Of a stretch of DNA of 64,000 bases, positions 55,362-63,367 are shown one piece after another (the first letter of the stretch is position 1; each line of letters begins with the position of its first letter). Source of the DNA: an uncultured Prevotella sp. (GTDB taxonomy: Bacteria > Bacteroidota > Bacteroidia > Bacteroidales > Bacteroidaceae); contig CAMWVS010000001.1 in the NCBI GenBank assembly GCA_947177775.1, positions 1-64,000 on the forward strand, given 5' to 3'. The translations under genes and the position numbers were made by a program. Below the pieces are notes generated by a model. It worked only from the letters and a program-made list of their open reading frames with translations, searched no databases and had not been told where the DNA came from.

Positions 55362-56714
55362 ATGTTTTTTGCTAAATACAAAGAGCAATACCGGCAAAAT
55401 CTGATGCTGGCATTGCCAGTCATGCTTACTCAACTGGGACAGATGACCACGCAGATGGCCGACAACCTGATGGTGGGAAACTACGGAGGGACCAATCCCG
55501 TTCCGCTGGCTGCCGTGTCATTCGGAGGCTCAGTCTCGTTCATTTTCTTCATCGCATCCATCGGTGTAGCCCTCGGACTGACACCGCTCGTGGGCGAACT
55601 CTACGTCAGAGGCGAGCACAAGCGTTCGGCCGTGCTGCTACACAACGGCATACTCTTTTATGTCCTGCTGGGCTTCATCTGCTCCGCCGCCCAATATGCC
55701 GCGATACCGCTGATGAGCCACATGGGACAGCCGGATGAAGTCGTGGAGATGGCCATACCATACTATAAGATGTTGCTCGTCAGCATGCCTTTCATTATGC
55801 TCTTCTTCGCTTTCAAGCAGTTTCTGGAAGGCGTGGGCAACACGAAGGTGGAAATGGTGGTGACAATTATTGCCAATGCCGTCAACATCGCCCTTAACTG
55901 GGTGCTGATTTTCGGCCGAATGGGCTTCGACGAGATGGGAGCCACCGGAGCCGGAGTATCAACGCTGACAGCGCGCATCCTCGCCTCCATACTTATCGTC
56001 GGCTGGTTTGCCAGCCGGCCAAAATACCGTCCCTACCTCAGCGGATTCTCCCTCCGCCGGTGGTCATGGACGACAATCCGCAAACTGATACGGATGGGCA
56101 TGCCGATATCGGCACAGGCATTCACGGAGTCATCGGCTTTCGTCGGAACGAGCATCATGATGGGATGGCTGGGCACGGAAGCGCTCAGTGCCAACCATAT
56201 TTCAATCACTGTGAGCAACTGTTCGTTCATGATCGTGATGGCCCTCGGTGCCGCCACGACCATCCGCGTTTCCCACTGCTACGGCATGCGCGACATTCCG
56301 CAACTGTCGCAGACCATCAAGGCTTCATATCATCTCGTACTGCTGTGGAACGCTATTGCCGCCGCCACATTCATATCGCTGCGCTTCGCCATTCCGGCCA
56401 TGTTCACCCAGAACGCCGAAGTTATCTCCATCACGGCCTCACTGCTCATCTATGCCGCTATGTACCAGCTGTCCGACGGTCTCCAACATGTTTCCACCGG
56501 AGCACTGCGTGGCATTCAGGATGTCAAGATTATCATGCCTATAGCCGTCATGGCCTATTGGATTCTCAATCTGCCGGTTGGCTATCTGCTTGCCTTCCAC
56601 TGCGGTATGGGCCCTGACGGACTCTTTGCCGGATATGTGGTCGGATTGTCAGCCGCAGCCGTGCTGCTGATTTCAAGAATAAGAAAGAAGATAAGGTATA
56701 TGCGGACAGCCTGA
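55362..56714 (+). CDS. MATE-family efflux transporter
   Basis: 450 residues with about twelve membrane segments, the length of NorM-type transporters. Two homologous halves: LPVMLTQLGQMTTQMADNLMVGNYG at the start and MGMPISAQAFTESSAFVGTSIMMGWLGTEALSANHI at the start of the second half. Cation-coupled export of drugs or metabolites. It converges with the phe/tyr operon on a shared terminator. Confidence 0.94.
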   Translation: MFFAKYKEQYRQNLMLALPVMLTQLGQMTTQMADNLMVGNYGGTNPVPLAAVSFGGSVSFIFFIASIGVALGLTPLVGELYVRGEHKRSAVLLHNGILFYVLLGFICSAAQYAAIPLMSHMGQPDEVVEMAIPYYKMLLVSMPFIMLFFAFKQFLEGVGNTKVEMVVTIIANAVNIALNWVLIFGRMGFDEMGATGAGVSTLTARILASILIVGWFASRPKYRPYLSGFSLRRWSWTTIRKLIRMGMPISAQAFTESSAFVGTSIMMGWLGTEALSANHISITVSNCSFMIVMALGAATTIRVSHCYGMRDIPQLSQTIKASYHLVLLWNAIAAATFISLRFAIPAMFTQNAEVISITASLLIYAAMYQLSDGLQHVSTGALRGIQDVKIIMPIAVMAYWILNLPVGYLLAFHCGMGPDGLFAGYVVGLSAAAVLLISRIRKKIRYMRTA

Positions 56715-56719
56715 AAACA

Positions 56720-56799
56720 GGCAAAACATAAACCGGCCGAAACGTCAGCGTGAATAGTCATTCAGTCACACTGACGTTTCGGCCGGTTTATGTTTTGCC
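56720..56799. terminator. bidirectional terminator between the MATE gene and tyrA
   Basis: A near-perfect inverted repeat with arms of about 30 bp (GGCAAAACATAAACCGGCCG... and complement) around a short loop. A-rich and T-rich arm ends can supply U tracts on both strands. Confidence 0.85.
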
Positions 56800-56806
56800 C
56801 GCATCG

Positions 56807-57601
56807 TCATTTGATTGTGTCGATGTCGCGCTTCACGTTGTTGCGTATCTTGGTCAGATATGCCTTCATGCTCTCAGCATCCTTGCTGTCAATGATGTCA
56901 AGCAACTCTTTCAGCTCGCTGCGTATCTGCTCTACCTGTCCGCCGGTGTAGGGATTGAAAAGTATTTCCTGCAACAGATAGTCGTCTTCGCTGAGCACTC
57001 CCTTGGCTATCTTCATGTGTCGCTTGAATGTGGTTCCAGGCGCATCCTGATGTTTCATCACCGCCGCGAATACGAAAGTACTGACAAAGGGTATGCTCAA
57101 CGAGTAGGCCACGGTGCGGTCGTGCTCGTCGAAGTTGTATTCATAGATGTTAAGCCCGAGTTTGGAGTAAAGGTCTTTGAAGAATATACGGCCCATATAG
57201 TCGCCCTCGCTGATGATGATGGCGTTCTCCTCGCTGAGTTGCTGCAAATTGGCGAAAGTGGGGCCGAACATCGGGTGTGTCGACACGTAGCGGCGGCCGC
57301 TCTGCTCGTAGAATTCCTTCAGGCCGGTCTTTACCGAGGCTATGTCGCTGATGATACAGTCGGCTGGCAGATATGGCAATACTTCGTTGTATGCCGATAT
57401 GGTGTACTTCACGGTGACGGCGTTGATGACAAGTTCGGGACGGAAGTCTTCTATCTCCTCAAGTGTGGTGAAACGGCGGCAGTTGTACGTGAAGCGCATG
57501 CGCATCGGGTCTTTCTCGTAGACGGCTGTCTCATGGTCAAAACTGAGCAGGTCAAGAAAAAAACTGCCCATCTTGCCAGCTCCTAATACTAATATTTTCA
57601 T
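56807..57601 (-). CDS. tyrA: prephenate dehydrogenase
   Basis: 264 residues from the ATG at 57601 (MKILVLGAGKMGSFFL); a TTG four codons upstream is less likely. NAD(P)-dependent oxidative decarboxylation of prephenate to 4-hydroxyphenylpyruvate. The dinucleotide GAGKMG, THPMFGP (conserved His) and a helical C-terminal half are present. It is a stand-alone TyrA without chorismate mutase, which is fused to DAHP synthase in the gene before it. Last gene of the operon. Confidence 0.92.
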   Translation of the reverse strand: MKILVLGAGKMGSFFLDLLSFDHETAVYEKDPMRMRFTYNCRRFTTLEEIEDFRPELVINAVTVKYTISAYNEVLPYLPADCIISDIASVKTGLKEFYEQSGRRYVSTHPMFGPTFANLQQLSEENAIIISEGDYMGRIFFKDLYSKLGLNIYEYNFDEHDRTVAYSLSIPFVSTFVFAAVMKHQDAPGTTFKRHMKIAKGVLSEDDYLLQEILFNPYTGGQVEQIRSELKELLDIIDSKDAESMKAYLTKIRNNVKRDIDTIK

Positions 57602-57658
57602 TCTTTCAGACAATGGGAATGAGGACGCGAACTGGCGTTCACGTCCTCATCCGCATGA

Positions 57659-58723
57659 TTACTTGTTGATTATTTCAAACTGCTGTCTTATCGACTCCTG
57701 GTGTATTTCCTCGTAGACCCGCTTTACGAACATAGAGTCCATGCCGCAGAGTGAACCCTGAGCACCGCGCTTGTCGAGTATCTCGTTGTAGCGGTTGGTC
57801 TGGATGACGGTCATGTTATGCTCCTTCTTATACTGGCCTATCTCGCGGCATACGCGCATACGCTTGGCCAGAAGGTCCATAACCTGATTGTCAATCTCGT
57901 CAATCTGCTTACGCAACTGGACGATGCCCTCTGTGGTCACAGACTCGTCACGGAGCACAAGCAGGCTCAATATGTAGTCAAGCACGTCGGGCGTAACCTG
58001 CTGTTTTGCGTCACTCCATGCAGAGTCCGGGTTGCAGTGGCTCTCTACGATGAGTCCGTCGAAGCCGAGGTCCATAGCCTGCTGGCAGAGCGGGGCCACC
58101 AGTTCGCGGCTGCCTCCGATGTGGCTCGGGTCGCAGAAAATGGGCAACGCCGGTATCCGGCGGTGCAGTTCGATTGGTATCTGCCATGTCGGCAGATTGC
58201 GGTATATCTTCTTGTCGTAGCTGGAGAAACCGCGATGTATGGCTCCCAGGCGCTTCACGCCGGCCTGGTTGATGCGCTCCAGCGCCCCTATCCACAGTTC
58301 GAGATCTGGGTTGACGGGGTTCTTCACAAGCACGGGCACGTCCGCTCCTCTCAGCGAATCGGCCAAAGCCTGCATGGCAAAGGGATTGGCCGACGTGCGC
58401 GCGCCAACCCACAGTATGTCCATATCATATTTCATGGCCATCTCCACGTGCTCAGGCGTGGCCACCTCAGTGGCTATGAGCATTCCGGTTTCCTTCTTGA
58501 CACGTTCCATCCACGGCAGCGCAGTCTCTCCGTTGCCCTCAAATCCACCCGGCTTGGTGCGAGGTTTCCATACTCCGGCACGGAAGATGTGGCAGCCCTT
58601 GTCGGCAAGTTGCCGCGCCGTTGTCATCACTTGCTCTTCTGTCTCGGCCGAACATGGGCCGGCTATCACGTACGGGCGCTCGTTGTCGCTCGGCAGTTGG
58701 AGTTTCTCTAATTCAAGTTCCAT
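57659..58723 (-). CDS. DAHP synthase fused to chorismate mutase
   Basis: 354 residues from the ATG at 58723 (MELELEKLQLP); the frame extends upstream into repeat sequence and is rejected. Residues ~15-260 are the type I-beta DAHP synthase (YVIAGPCSAE, GVWKPRTKPGGFEGNG, VGARTSANPFAMQALA, IFCDPSHIGG). Residues ~265-354 are an AroQ-type chorismate mutase (LRKQIDEIDNQVMDLLAKRMRV). The fusion lets chorismate-pathway intermediates feed back on entry. Third gene of the phe/tyr operon. Confidence 0.94.
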   Translation of the reverse strand: MELELEKLQLPSDNERPYVIAGPCSAETEEQVMTTARQLADKGCHIFRAGVWKPRTKPGGFEGNGETALPWMERVKKETGMLIATEVATPEHVEMAMKYDMDILWVGARTSANPFAMQALADSLRGADVPVLVKNPVNPDLELWIGALERINQAGVKRLGAIHRGFSSYDKKIYRNLPTWQIPIELHRRIPALPIFCDPSHIGGSRELVAPLCQQAMDLGFDGLIVESHCNPDSAWSDAKQQVTPDVLDYILSLLVLRDESVTTEGIVQLRKQIDEIDNQVMDLLAKRMRVCREIGQYKKEHNMTVIQTNRYNEILDKRGAQGSLCGMDSMFVKRVYEEIHQESIRQQFEIINK

Positions 58724-58757
58724 TGTTATATTGTTTTTTGTTGTTTTATTTTTTAAG

Positions 58758-58835
58758 TTTTTTATGGGAGAGTATGGGATTTTTATGGGAGATTGTGGGA
58801 GAAATAGGAGATTATGGGAGGAATGGGACATTGCG
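58758..58835. repeat. purine-rich GGGAGATTATGGGAG-type short repeats
   Basis: Six or so imperfect TATGGGAG units lie in the leader between the aminotransferase gene and the DAHP synthase gene. No complementary arm was found, unlike the other hairpins. Confidence 0.5.
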
Positions 58836-58923
58836 AAAATCCTTCGGGCATAAGCAATACGTCAATTCCTCTTCACCAATCTATCGCAGCCCGCCCTCCC
58901 CTTGGGAGAGTTGGACGAGGTTT

Positions 58924-60102
58924 TCATCCCAATGCCTTTATCCTCGCGAGAGCCTCTTCCAGCTTCTCTTCCTTGGCGCATAACGATATGCGGATGTAGC
59001 GTTCGCCGTTGCTGCCGAAGATGAATCCGGGCGTTATGAAGACGCGGGCTTCGTGAAGTATGCGCTCGGTAAGGTCCTCCACATTATTATATACGTCGGG
59101 GATGCGGCCCCATAGAAACATTCCCACCTGCGTCGGGTCATACGTGCAGCCCAACACGCGCATTATTTCCTCGGCATAACGGCGGCGGCGGGAGTATGTG
59201 GTGATGTTGGCCTCGCGGTGCCATTCGTCACTGTTGGCGTATGCCTCAGCGGCAGCGAGCTGCATTCCGCGGAACGTTCCACTGTCGATATTGCTCTTTA
59301 TCTTGAGTATCCAGCCGATGAATGTGGCGTTCGACGCGCACATTCCCACGCGCCAGCCAGGCATGTTGTGGCTCTTCGACATCGAGTTGAACTCAATGCA
59401 GCAGTCCTTTGCGCCAGGAATCTGAAGCAGCGACATGGGATTATCGTTGATGATGAACGAATACGGATTGTCGTTTACGACGACTATGCCGTGGCTACGG
59501 GCGAAATCTACAAGCCTTTCGTAGGTCTCACGCCGCGCGTTGCCGCCTGTGGGCATGTTCGGGTAGTTGGTCCACATCAGGCGGACACGGCTCAGGTCCA
59601 TCTTTTCCAGTTCGTCAAAGTCGGGCTGCCAGCCGTTGTCCTCACGCAGATTGTAGTTCACCACCCGCGCGCCGAGTATTTTGCTGAGCGACGTGTACGT
59701 TGGATATCCCGGGTTTGGCACGAGCACCTCGTCACCGGGATTGACGAAAGCGAGTGTCACGTGAAGTATTCCCTCCTTCGAACCGATGAGCGGCTGTATC
59801 TCCGTTGCGGCGTCAAGCTCCACGCCGTACCACCGTTTGTAGAATCCGGCCATGGCCTGCCGCAATTCAGGCGTGCCCGATGTGGGCTGATAGCCGTGGC
59901 TGTCGGCACGACGGGCCACTTCGCAGAGCGTCTCGACGGTCTTCTCCGACGGCGGCATGTCAGGACTCCCTATGGCCAGACTGATGATGTCGCGACCCTC
60001 GGCGTTCATCCGGGCCACCTCCTTCAGTTTGCGGCTGAAGTAGTATTCGCTGACGAGCGAAAGACGCTCGGCGGGCTGTATGCTATTCTGATTGTTTTCC
60101 AT
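58924..60102 (-). CDS. class I/II PLP aminotransferase of the phe/tyr operon
   Basis: 392 residues. GSKEGILHVTLAFVNPGDEVLVPNPGYPTY, NYPNMPTGG, VVNDNPYSF and the PLP-lysine block FNSMSKSHNMPGWRVG are typical of the class. Position between pheA and aroF-pheB suggests transamination of phenylpyruvate and 4-hydroxyphenylpyruvate, or of prephenate. It overlaps pheA by 20 bp, so translation is coupled. Confidence 0.9.
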   Translation of the reverse strand: MENNQNSIQPAERLSLVSEYYFSRKLKEVARMNAEGRDIISLAIGSPDMPPSEKTVETLCEVARRADSHGYQPTSGTPELRQAMAGFYKRWYGVELDAATEIQPLIGSKEGILHVTLAFVNPGDEVLVPNPGYPTYTSLSKILGARVVNYNLREDNGWQPDFDELEKMDLSRVRLMWTNYPNMPTGGNARRETYERLVDFARSHGIVVVNDNPYSFIINDNPMSLLQIPGAKDCCIEFNSMSKSHNMPGWRVGMCASNATFIGWILKIKSNIDSGTFRGMQLAAAEAYANSDEWHREANITTYSRRRRYAEEIMRVLGCTYDPTQVGMFLWGRIPDVYNNVEDLTERILHEARVFITPGFIFGSNGERYIRISLCAKEEKLEEALARIKALG

Positions 60103-60925
60103 CTTGATATTCTCCTAATATTTTCAGTTCCTTGGTCAATGGTGCTATCGCGTCGATGCTCTGGCGGTAGCGGGTCAGATTGTCGTAAGTCACGTCCACG
60201 TAGAACATATATTCCCACTCGTGACCGATAATCGGAAGCGACTGTATCTTCGTCATGTTTATCTTGTAGAACGACAATATGCTGAGCACTTGCGACAGCG
60301 AGCCTTCCTCGTGAGGCAGCGAGAAGACGAGACTCGACTTATTCGTCCGGTCGAGCGAGCGCAGGAAGTCTGCCTTGCGCGGATTGCACACCACGAGGAA
60401 GCGGGTGAAGTTGTGCTTGTTGTCCTCTATATGGTCTTCCATAATCTTCATTCCGTAGAGCCGTGCGGCACTCGCGCTGCATATCGCGGCCCATCCGCGG
60501 TGCTGTCCCTCGGCAATCTCCTTGGCCGAACCGGCGGTGTCCTCGCTCTCTACCGCCTTCATCCGGGGATGTCCCGACAGGAATCCGCGGCACTGCATGA
60601 GCGCCACCGGATGAGAGTGCACCTCCTGGATCGTGTCCCAATCGTCCTCCGGCAGACAGCAGATGCAGTGGGATATGTGGAGTTTGTGCTCTCCGACAAC
60701 CGTCGTTCCCGAGTCGCGCAGCAGCTCGTAGTTGTGGAGCAGGCTTCCGGCGATGGTGTTTTCAATGGCCATCATACCGATGACGGTGGGGTCGCGCTTT
60801 ATGTTCTCAAACACTTCCTCGAACGTGGCGCAGCATATCAGCTGCACCTGCTCGCCGTCGAAATACTGGTTGGCCGCAATGTCGTGGAACGACCCTATCA
60901 GTCCCTGTATCGCTATTCTCTTCAT
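60083..60925 (-). CDS. pheA: prephenate dehydratase
   Basis: 280 residues. Prephenate to phenylpyruvate. The catalytic domain (1-~180) has IENTIAGSLLHNYELL and a Thr-Arg-Phe motif (NFTRFLVV, ~190). The ACT domain (~200-275) with SLPHEEGSLSQVLSILSFYKINMTKIQSLPI should bind phenylalanine for feedback control. First gene of the operon, preceded by the attenuator at 60965-61160. Confidence 0.95.
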   Translation of the reverse strand: MKRIAIQGLIGSFHDIAANQYFDGEQVQLICCATFEEVFENIKRDPTVIGMMAIENTIAGSLLHNYELLRDSGTTVVGEHKLHISHCICCLPEDDWDTIQEVHSHPVALMQCRGFLSGHPRMKAVESEDTAGSAKEIAEGQHRGWAAICSASAARLYGMKIMEDHIEDNKHNFTRFLVVCNPRKADFLRSLDRTNKSSLVFSLPHEEGSLSQVLSILSFYKINMTKIQSLPIIGHEWEYMFYVDVTYDNLTRYRQSIDAIAPLTKELKILGEYQDGKQSE

Positions 60926-60964
60926 CTGATGTTCTTATTCTTCTCCTTCTTGTTCTTTATAACT

Positions 60965-61069
60965 AAAAAATCCCGCCTCATCGGTTGTGAAGCGGGACTT
61001 GACTGTATTCATCTCTGTGATGTTGTCTTATCATAAGTTGAAATCTACACGCAACTTCCCGCTTCACAA
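60965..61069 (-). promoter_or_regulatory. Phe/Tyr attenuator: antiterminator and terminator
   Basis: On the minus strand TTGTGAAGCGGGA (61069-61057, inside the leader ORF) is perfectly complementary over 13 bases to TCCCGCTTCACAA (60997-60985). The same TCCCGCTTCA also forms a 10-bp stem with TGAGGCGGGA (60980-60971), followed by TTTTTT (60970-60965). The two are mutually exclusive. A ribosome finishing the leader masks the first arm and lets the terminator form; a ribosome stalled on Phe/Tyr codons leaves it free to pair and read-through follows. Confidence 0.92.
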
Positions 61070-61122
61070 TTCCTTGCAAAGTAAAAGTAAAAGCTGTAAA
61101 AGTATGCGTCGAACTTCTTCAT
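61045..61122 (-). CDS. Phe/Tyr-rich leader peptide of the pheA operon
   Basis: A 25-codon ORF ending TAG. Residues 7-15 are YFYSFYFYF; in all there are five Phe and four Tyr. The rest reads MKKFDA before and ARNCEAGSCV after. The ATG lies ~38 bases after a -7 box. The stall codons lie just 5' of the antiterminator arm, the geometry required for ribosome-mediated attenuation of an operon that makes exactly these two amino acids. Confidence 0.92.
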   Translation of the reverse strand: MKKFDAYFYSFYFYFARNCEAGSCV

Positions 61123-61152
61123 TGTTTATCTCTCGTTTTGTTTATCTGCTTG

Positions 61153-61160
61153 CAAATTTA
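61153..61160 (-). promoter_or_regulatory. promoter of the phe/tyr operon
   Basis: TAAATTTG on the minus strand with an ATTTG about 20 bases further upstream. Transcription would begin near 61146 and include the leader peptide. Confidence 0.7.
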
Positions 61161-61223
61161 TAACATTTTCACGAAACATGCAAATAAATTGCAATATTTT
61201 TAGCCCTTTTGCTTACTTTTCTG

Positions 61224-62051
61224 TTATTTTGCCAACATATTTTCATACTGACTGCGGGCCCTCAGTTCCCAGAAAGCGACGGCCGAGGCGGCGGCTACGT
61301 TGAGCGAGTCGACACCGTGGGCCATGGGAATGCGGACGACATAATCGGCCTCGGCAATGACGTCATGAGGCAGTCCGTCACCTTCAGTTCCCATCACGAT
61401 GGCCAGACGCGGCTCGGCAACGAGCTGCGGGGAGTCGATGGAGACGGAATTGTCGGTGAGAGCCATCGCCGCAGTGCGAAAACCGAGGTCATTGAGGCTG
61501 GAGAGCGGACCGTCCAGCCACGTCCACGGAACGAGGAACACCGAGCCCATCGACACGCGGACGGCACGACGGTTGAGCGGGTCGCATGAGTTGCGCGTCA
61601 GCAGCACGGCGTCAATGCCGAGTGCGGCTGCCGAACGGAAGATTGCTCCGATATTGGTCGTGTCCACCACCCCATTGATGACGACGACACGGCGCGCTCC
61701 TTGACAGACGTCCGCTATGCTCCCGGGCTGCGGCCGTCGCATGGCGCAGAGCACACCGCGCGTCAGAACATATCCCGTCAGCTCGGCCAGCAGGTCGCGC
61801 GAGCCGGTATATACGGGTATGCCGGCGCATCGGGAGATGATGTCGGCTGCATCGCCGTCAATGTGTTTCCGCTCGCAGAGCAGCGCCAGCGGCTCATATC
61901 CGGCGTCGAGCGCCACGCGTATGACTTTCGGACTTTCGGCGATAAACACTCCCTTGGCGGGTTCGAGGCGGTTGCGCAGCTGGGCCTCGGTGAGCGTACC
62001 GAAGACTTCGACACCCGGATGGGACAATGACGTTATTTCGATTATTGGCAT
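61224..62051 (-). CDS. SpoU/TrmH-family RNA 2'-O-methyltransferase
   Basis: 275 residues. An N-terminal substrate-binding part (~1-100) precedes the SPOUT domain with NIGAIFRSAAALGIDAVLL (motif 1), IVMGTEGDGLP (motif 2) and IPMAHGVDSLNVAAASAVAFWEL (motif 3), forming the SAM-binding knot. The RNA target (rRNA or tRNA) cannot be fixed. Confidence 0.93.
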   Translation of the reverse strand: MPIIEITSLSHPGVEVFGTLTEAQLRNRLEPAKGVFIAESPKVIRVALDAGYEPLALLCERKHIDGDAADIISRCAGIPVYTGSRDLLAELTGYVLTRGVLCAMRRPQPGSIADVCQGARRVVVINGVVDTTNIGAIFRSAAALGIDAVLLTRNSCDPLNRRAVRVSMGSVFLVPWTWLDGPLSSLNDLGFRTAAMALTDNSVSIDSPQLVAEPRLAIVMGTEGDGLPHDVIAEADYVVRIPMAHGVDSLNVAAASAVAFWELRARSQYENMLAK

Positions 62052-62085
62052 TTCTCTTCTCCTTTATTATGCTACAATAGCTGAT

Positions 62086-62964
62086 TCACAGTCCCAGCGG
62101 ATTGATATTGCTGTAAGCCTGACGCACCTTATGCTCGACACCCTCAGCCGAATATTCGCCGTTGATGTCTGCGACCTTCTCCGGTTCCAGCTCCAAAACG
62201 GTCTGCATGTCTGCCTTTGCTCCGTTCATGTCGCCCTTTTCATAGCGTACCGCCCCGCGCTCGCGGAAAGCGTCGACACAGAACGGATTGACTTCCGTCA
62301 CCTTATTATATATATCAATGGCAGCATCGGCATTGCCGCGCTTGCGTTCAACACGGGCTTTTAGCAGCAGGACATCCTCATTCTCCGGAGCGATATCCAT
62401 CAGATGGGTAGCATCGGCATCGGCTCCGTTGACATCGCCCATCGAAAGCAGAGTCCGGCCACGCAGCAGCCATGCCTCACCCATATCGCCGTTGAGGGCT
62501 ATGGCCTTTGTCAGCATGGCTATCGCGACAACGGGATTGCCTTGTCCGACGTACGCCTGAGCATAGAGATAGTGGGCGCGGGCGTTCTCCTTGTCCGCCG
62601 CCATGGCTTTCTCACACGCTGCCGCCATAGCCTCGTAGTCCTCCTGCATGTATGCCACCTGTGCCATCTGAAGATGGACAGCGGCATTTTCCGGTTCGGC
62701 CTCAGCCAGAACGCCGAGATGTTCGCGGGCCTCGGCCAGCTCACCGGTGCGTATCAGCGCCTGCGCCAGATAGTCGCGCACCTCCAGGTCCTCGTGTATT
62801 GCGAGCGCCTCGCGATAGCACTTCACGGCATAGTCCGCCTGCCCCATCTTCGCCGCCTTCACTCCATCATACTTGAACATGTCAAACCGGCGGTTCTCCT
62901 CCGCCTTCTTTTTCTCTTCGGGAGACTCTTCGCTTCCCCCGAACAAAGCCTTAAATATATTCAT
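62086..62964 (-). CDS. tetratricopeptide repeat protein
   Basis: 292 residues, no signal peptide. About seven TPR units of 34 residues from ~35 to ~260 (for example YAVKCYREALAIHEDLEVRDYLAQALIRTGELAEAREHL in phase). A charged N-terminus (EESPEEKKKAEENRRFD). Probable scaffold. It lies 34 bp upstream of the SpoU gene on the same strand. Confidence 0.88.
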   Translation of the reverse strand: MNIFKALFGGSEESPEEKKKAEENRRFDMFKYDGVKAAKMGQADYAVKCYREALAIHEDLEVRDYLAQALIRTGELAEAREHLGVLAEAEPENAAVHLQMAQVAYMQEDYEAMAAACEKAMAADKENARAHYLYAQAYVGQGNPVVAIAMLTKAIALNGDMGEAWLLRGRTLLSMGDVNGADADATHLMDIAPENEDVLLLKARVERKRGNADAAIDIYNKVTEVNPFCVDAFRERGAVRYEKGDMNGAKADMQTVLELEPEKVADINGEYSAEGVEHKVRQAYSNINPLGL

Positions 62965-63018
62965 CGTGATATTTTTGTTTTTGTTCCAATCATAAAAATA
63001 CGCATATCGGACAGCTGG

Positions 63019-63237
63019 TCATCTCATCTTTCCGGTGTTTAATTCCGATTCAAGAGAAGAAAACACATATCCGGGACTCTGATAATACAGCCTTGCATGT
63101 TCGTCCATAACCTTCTTGCATGTATCGGAATTGAGCACGACGGACAGCGTCTGCTTCATGTTCAAGTCATGACGCCGTCCGAACTCCATGATGAATATCA
63201 CAGTCCACTCCATCTTGTCTTCCACATCATAATCCAT
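63019..63237 (-). CDS. small DUF3791-like protein
   Basis: 72 residues, helical. The pattern EWTVIFIMEFGRRHDLNMKQTL...LNSDTCKKVMDEHARLYYQSPGYVF resembles DUF3791 proteins, which occur beside toxin-like genes, but none is adjacent here. A promoter box lies 30 bp upstream. Confidence 0.6.
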   Translation of the reverse strand: MDYDVEDKMEWTVIFIMEFGRRHDLNMKQTLSVVLNSDTCKKVMDEHARLYYQSPGYVFSSLESELNTGKMR

Positions 63238-63265
63238 AATATGCCCATACTGCTTATTTGTTCTG

Positions 63266-63273
63266 CAAACTTA
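63266..63273 (-). promoter_or_regulatory. -7 box of the DUF3791-like gene
   Basis: TAAGTTTG on the minus strand, about 29 bases before the ATG. Confidence 0.5.
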
Positions 63274-63367
63274 CACAAAAAAAGTGAGTTACAGGCCCTA
63301 TCCGGATGAAAAATTGTCATTCATGCCAAATGAGACATACTGCCTTACAGAACAGCGCAGCCCGACG

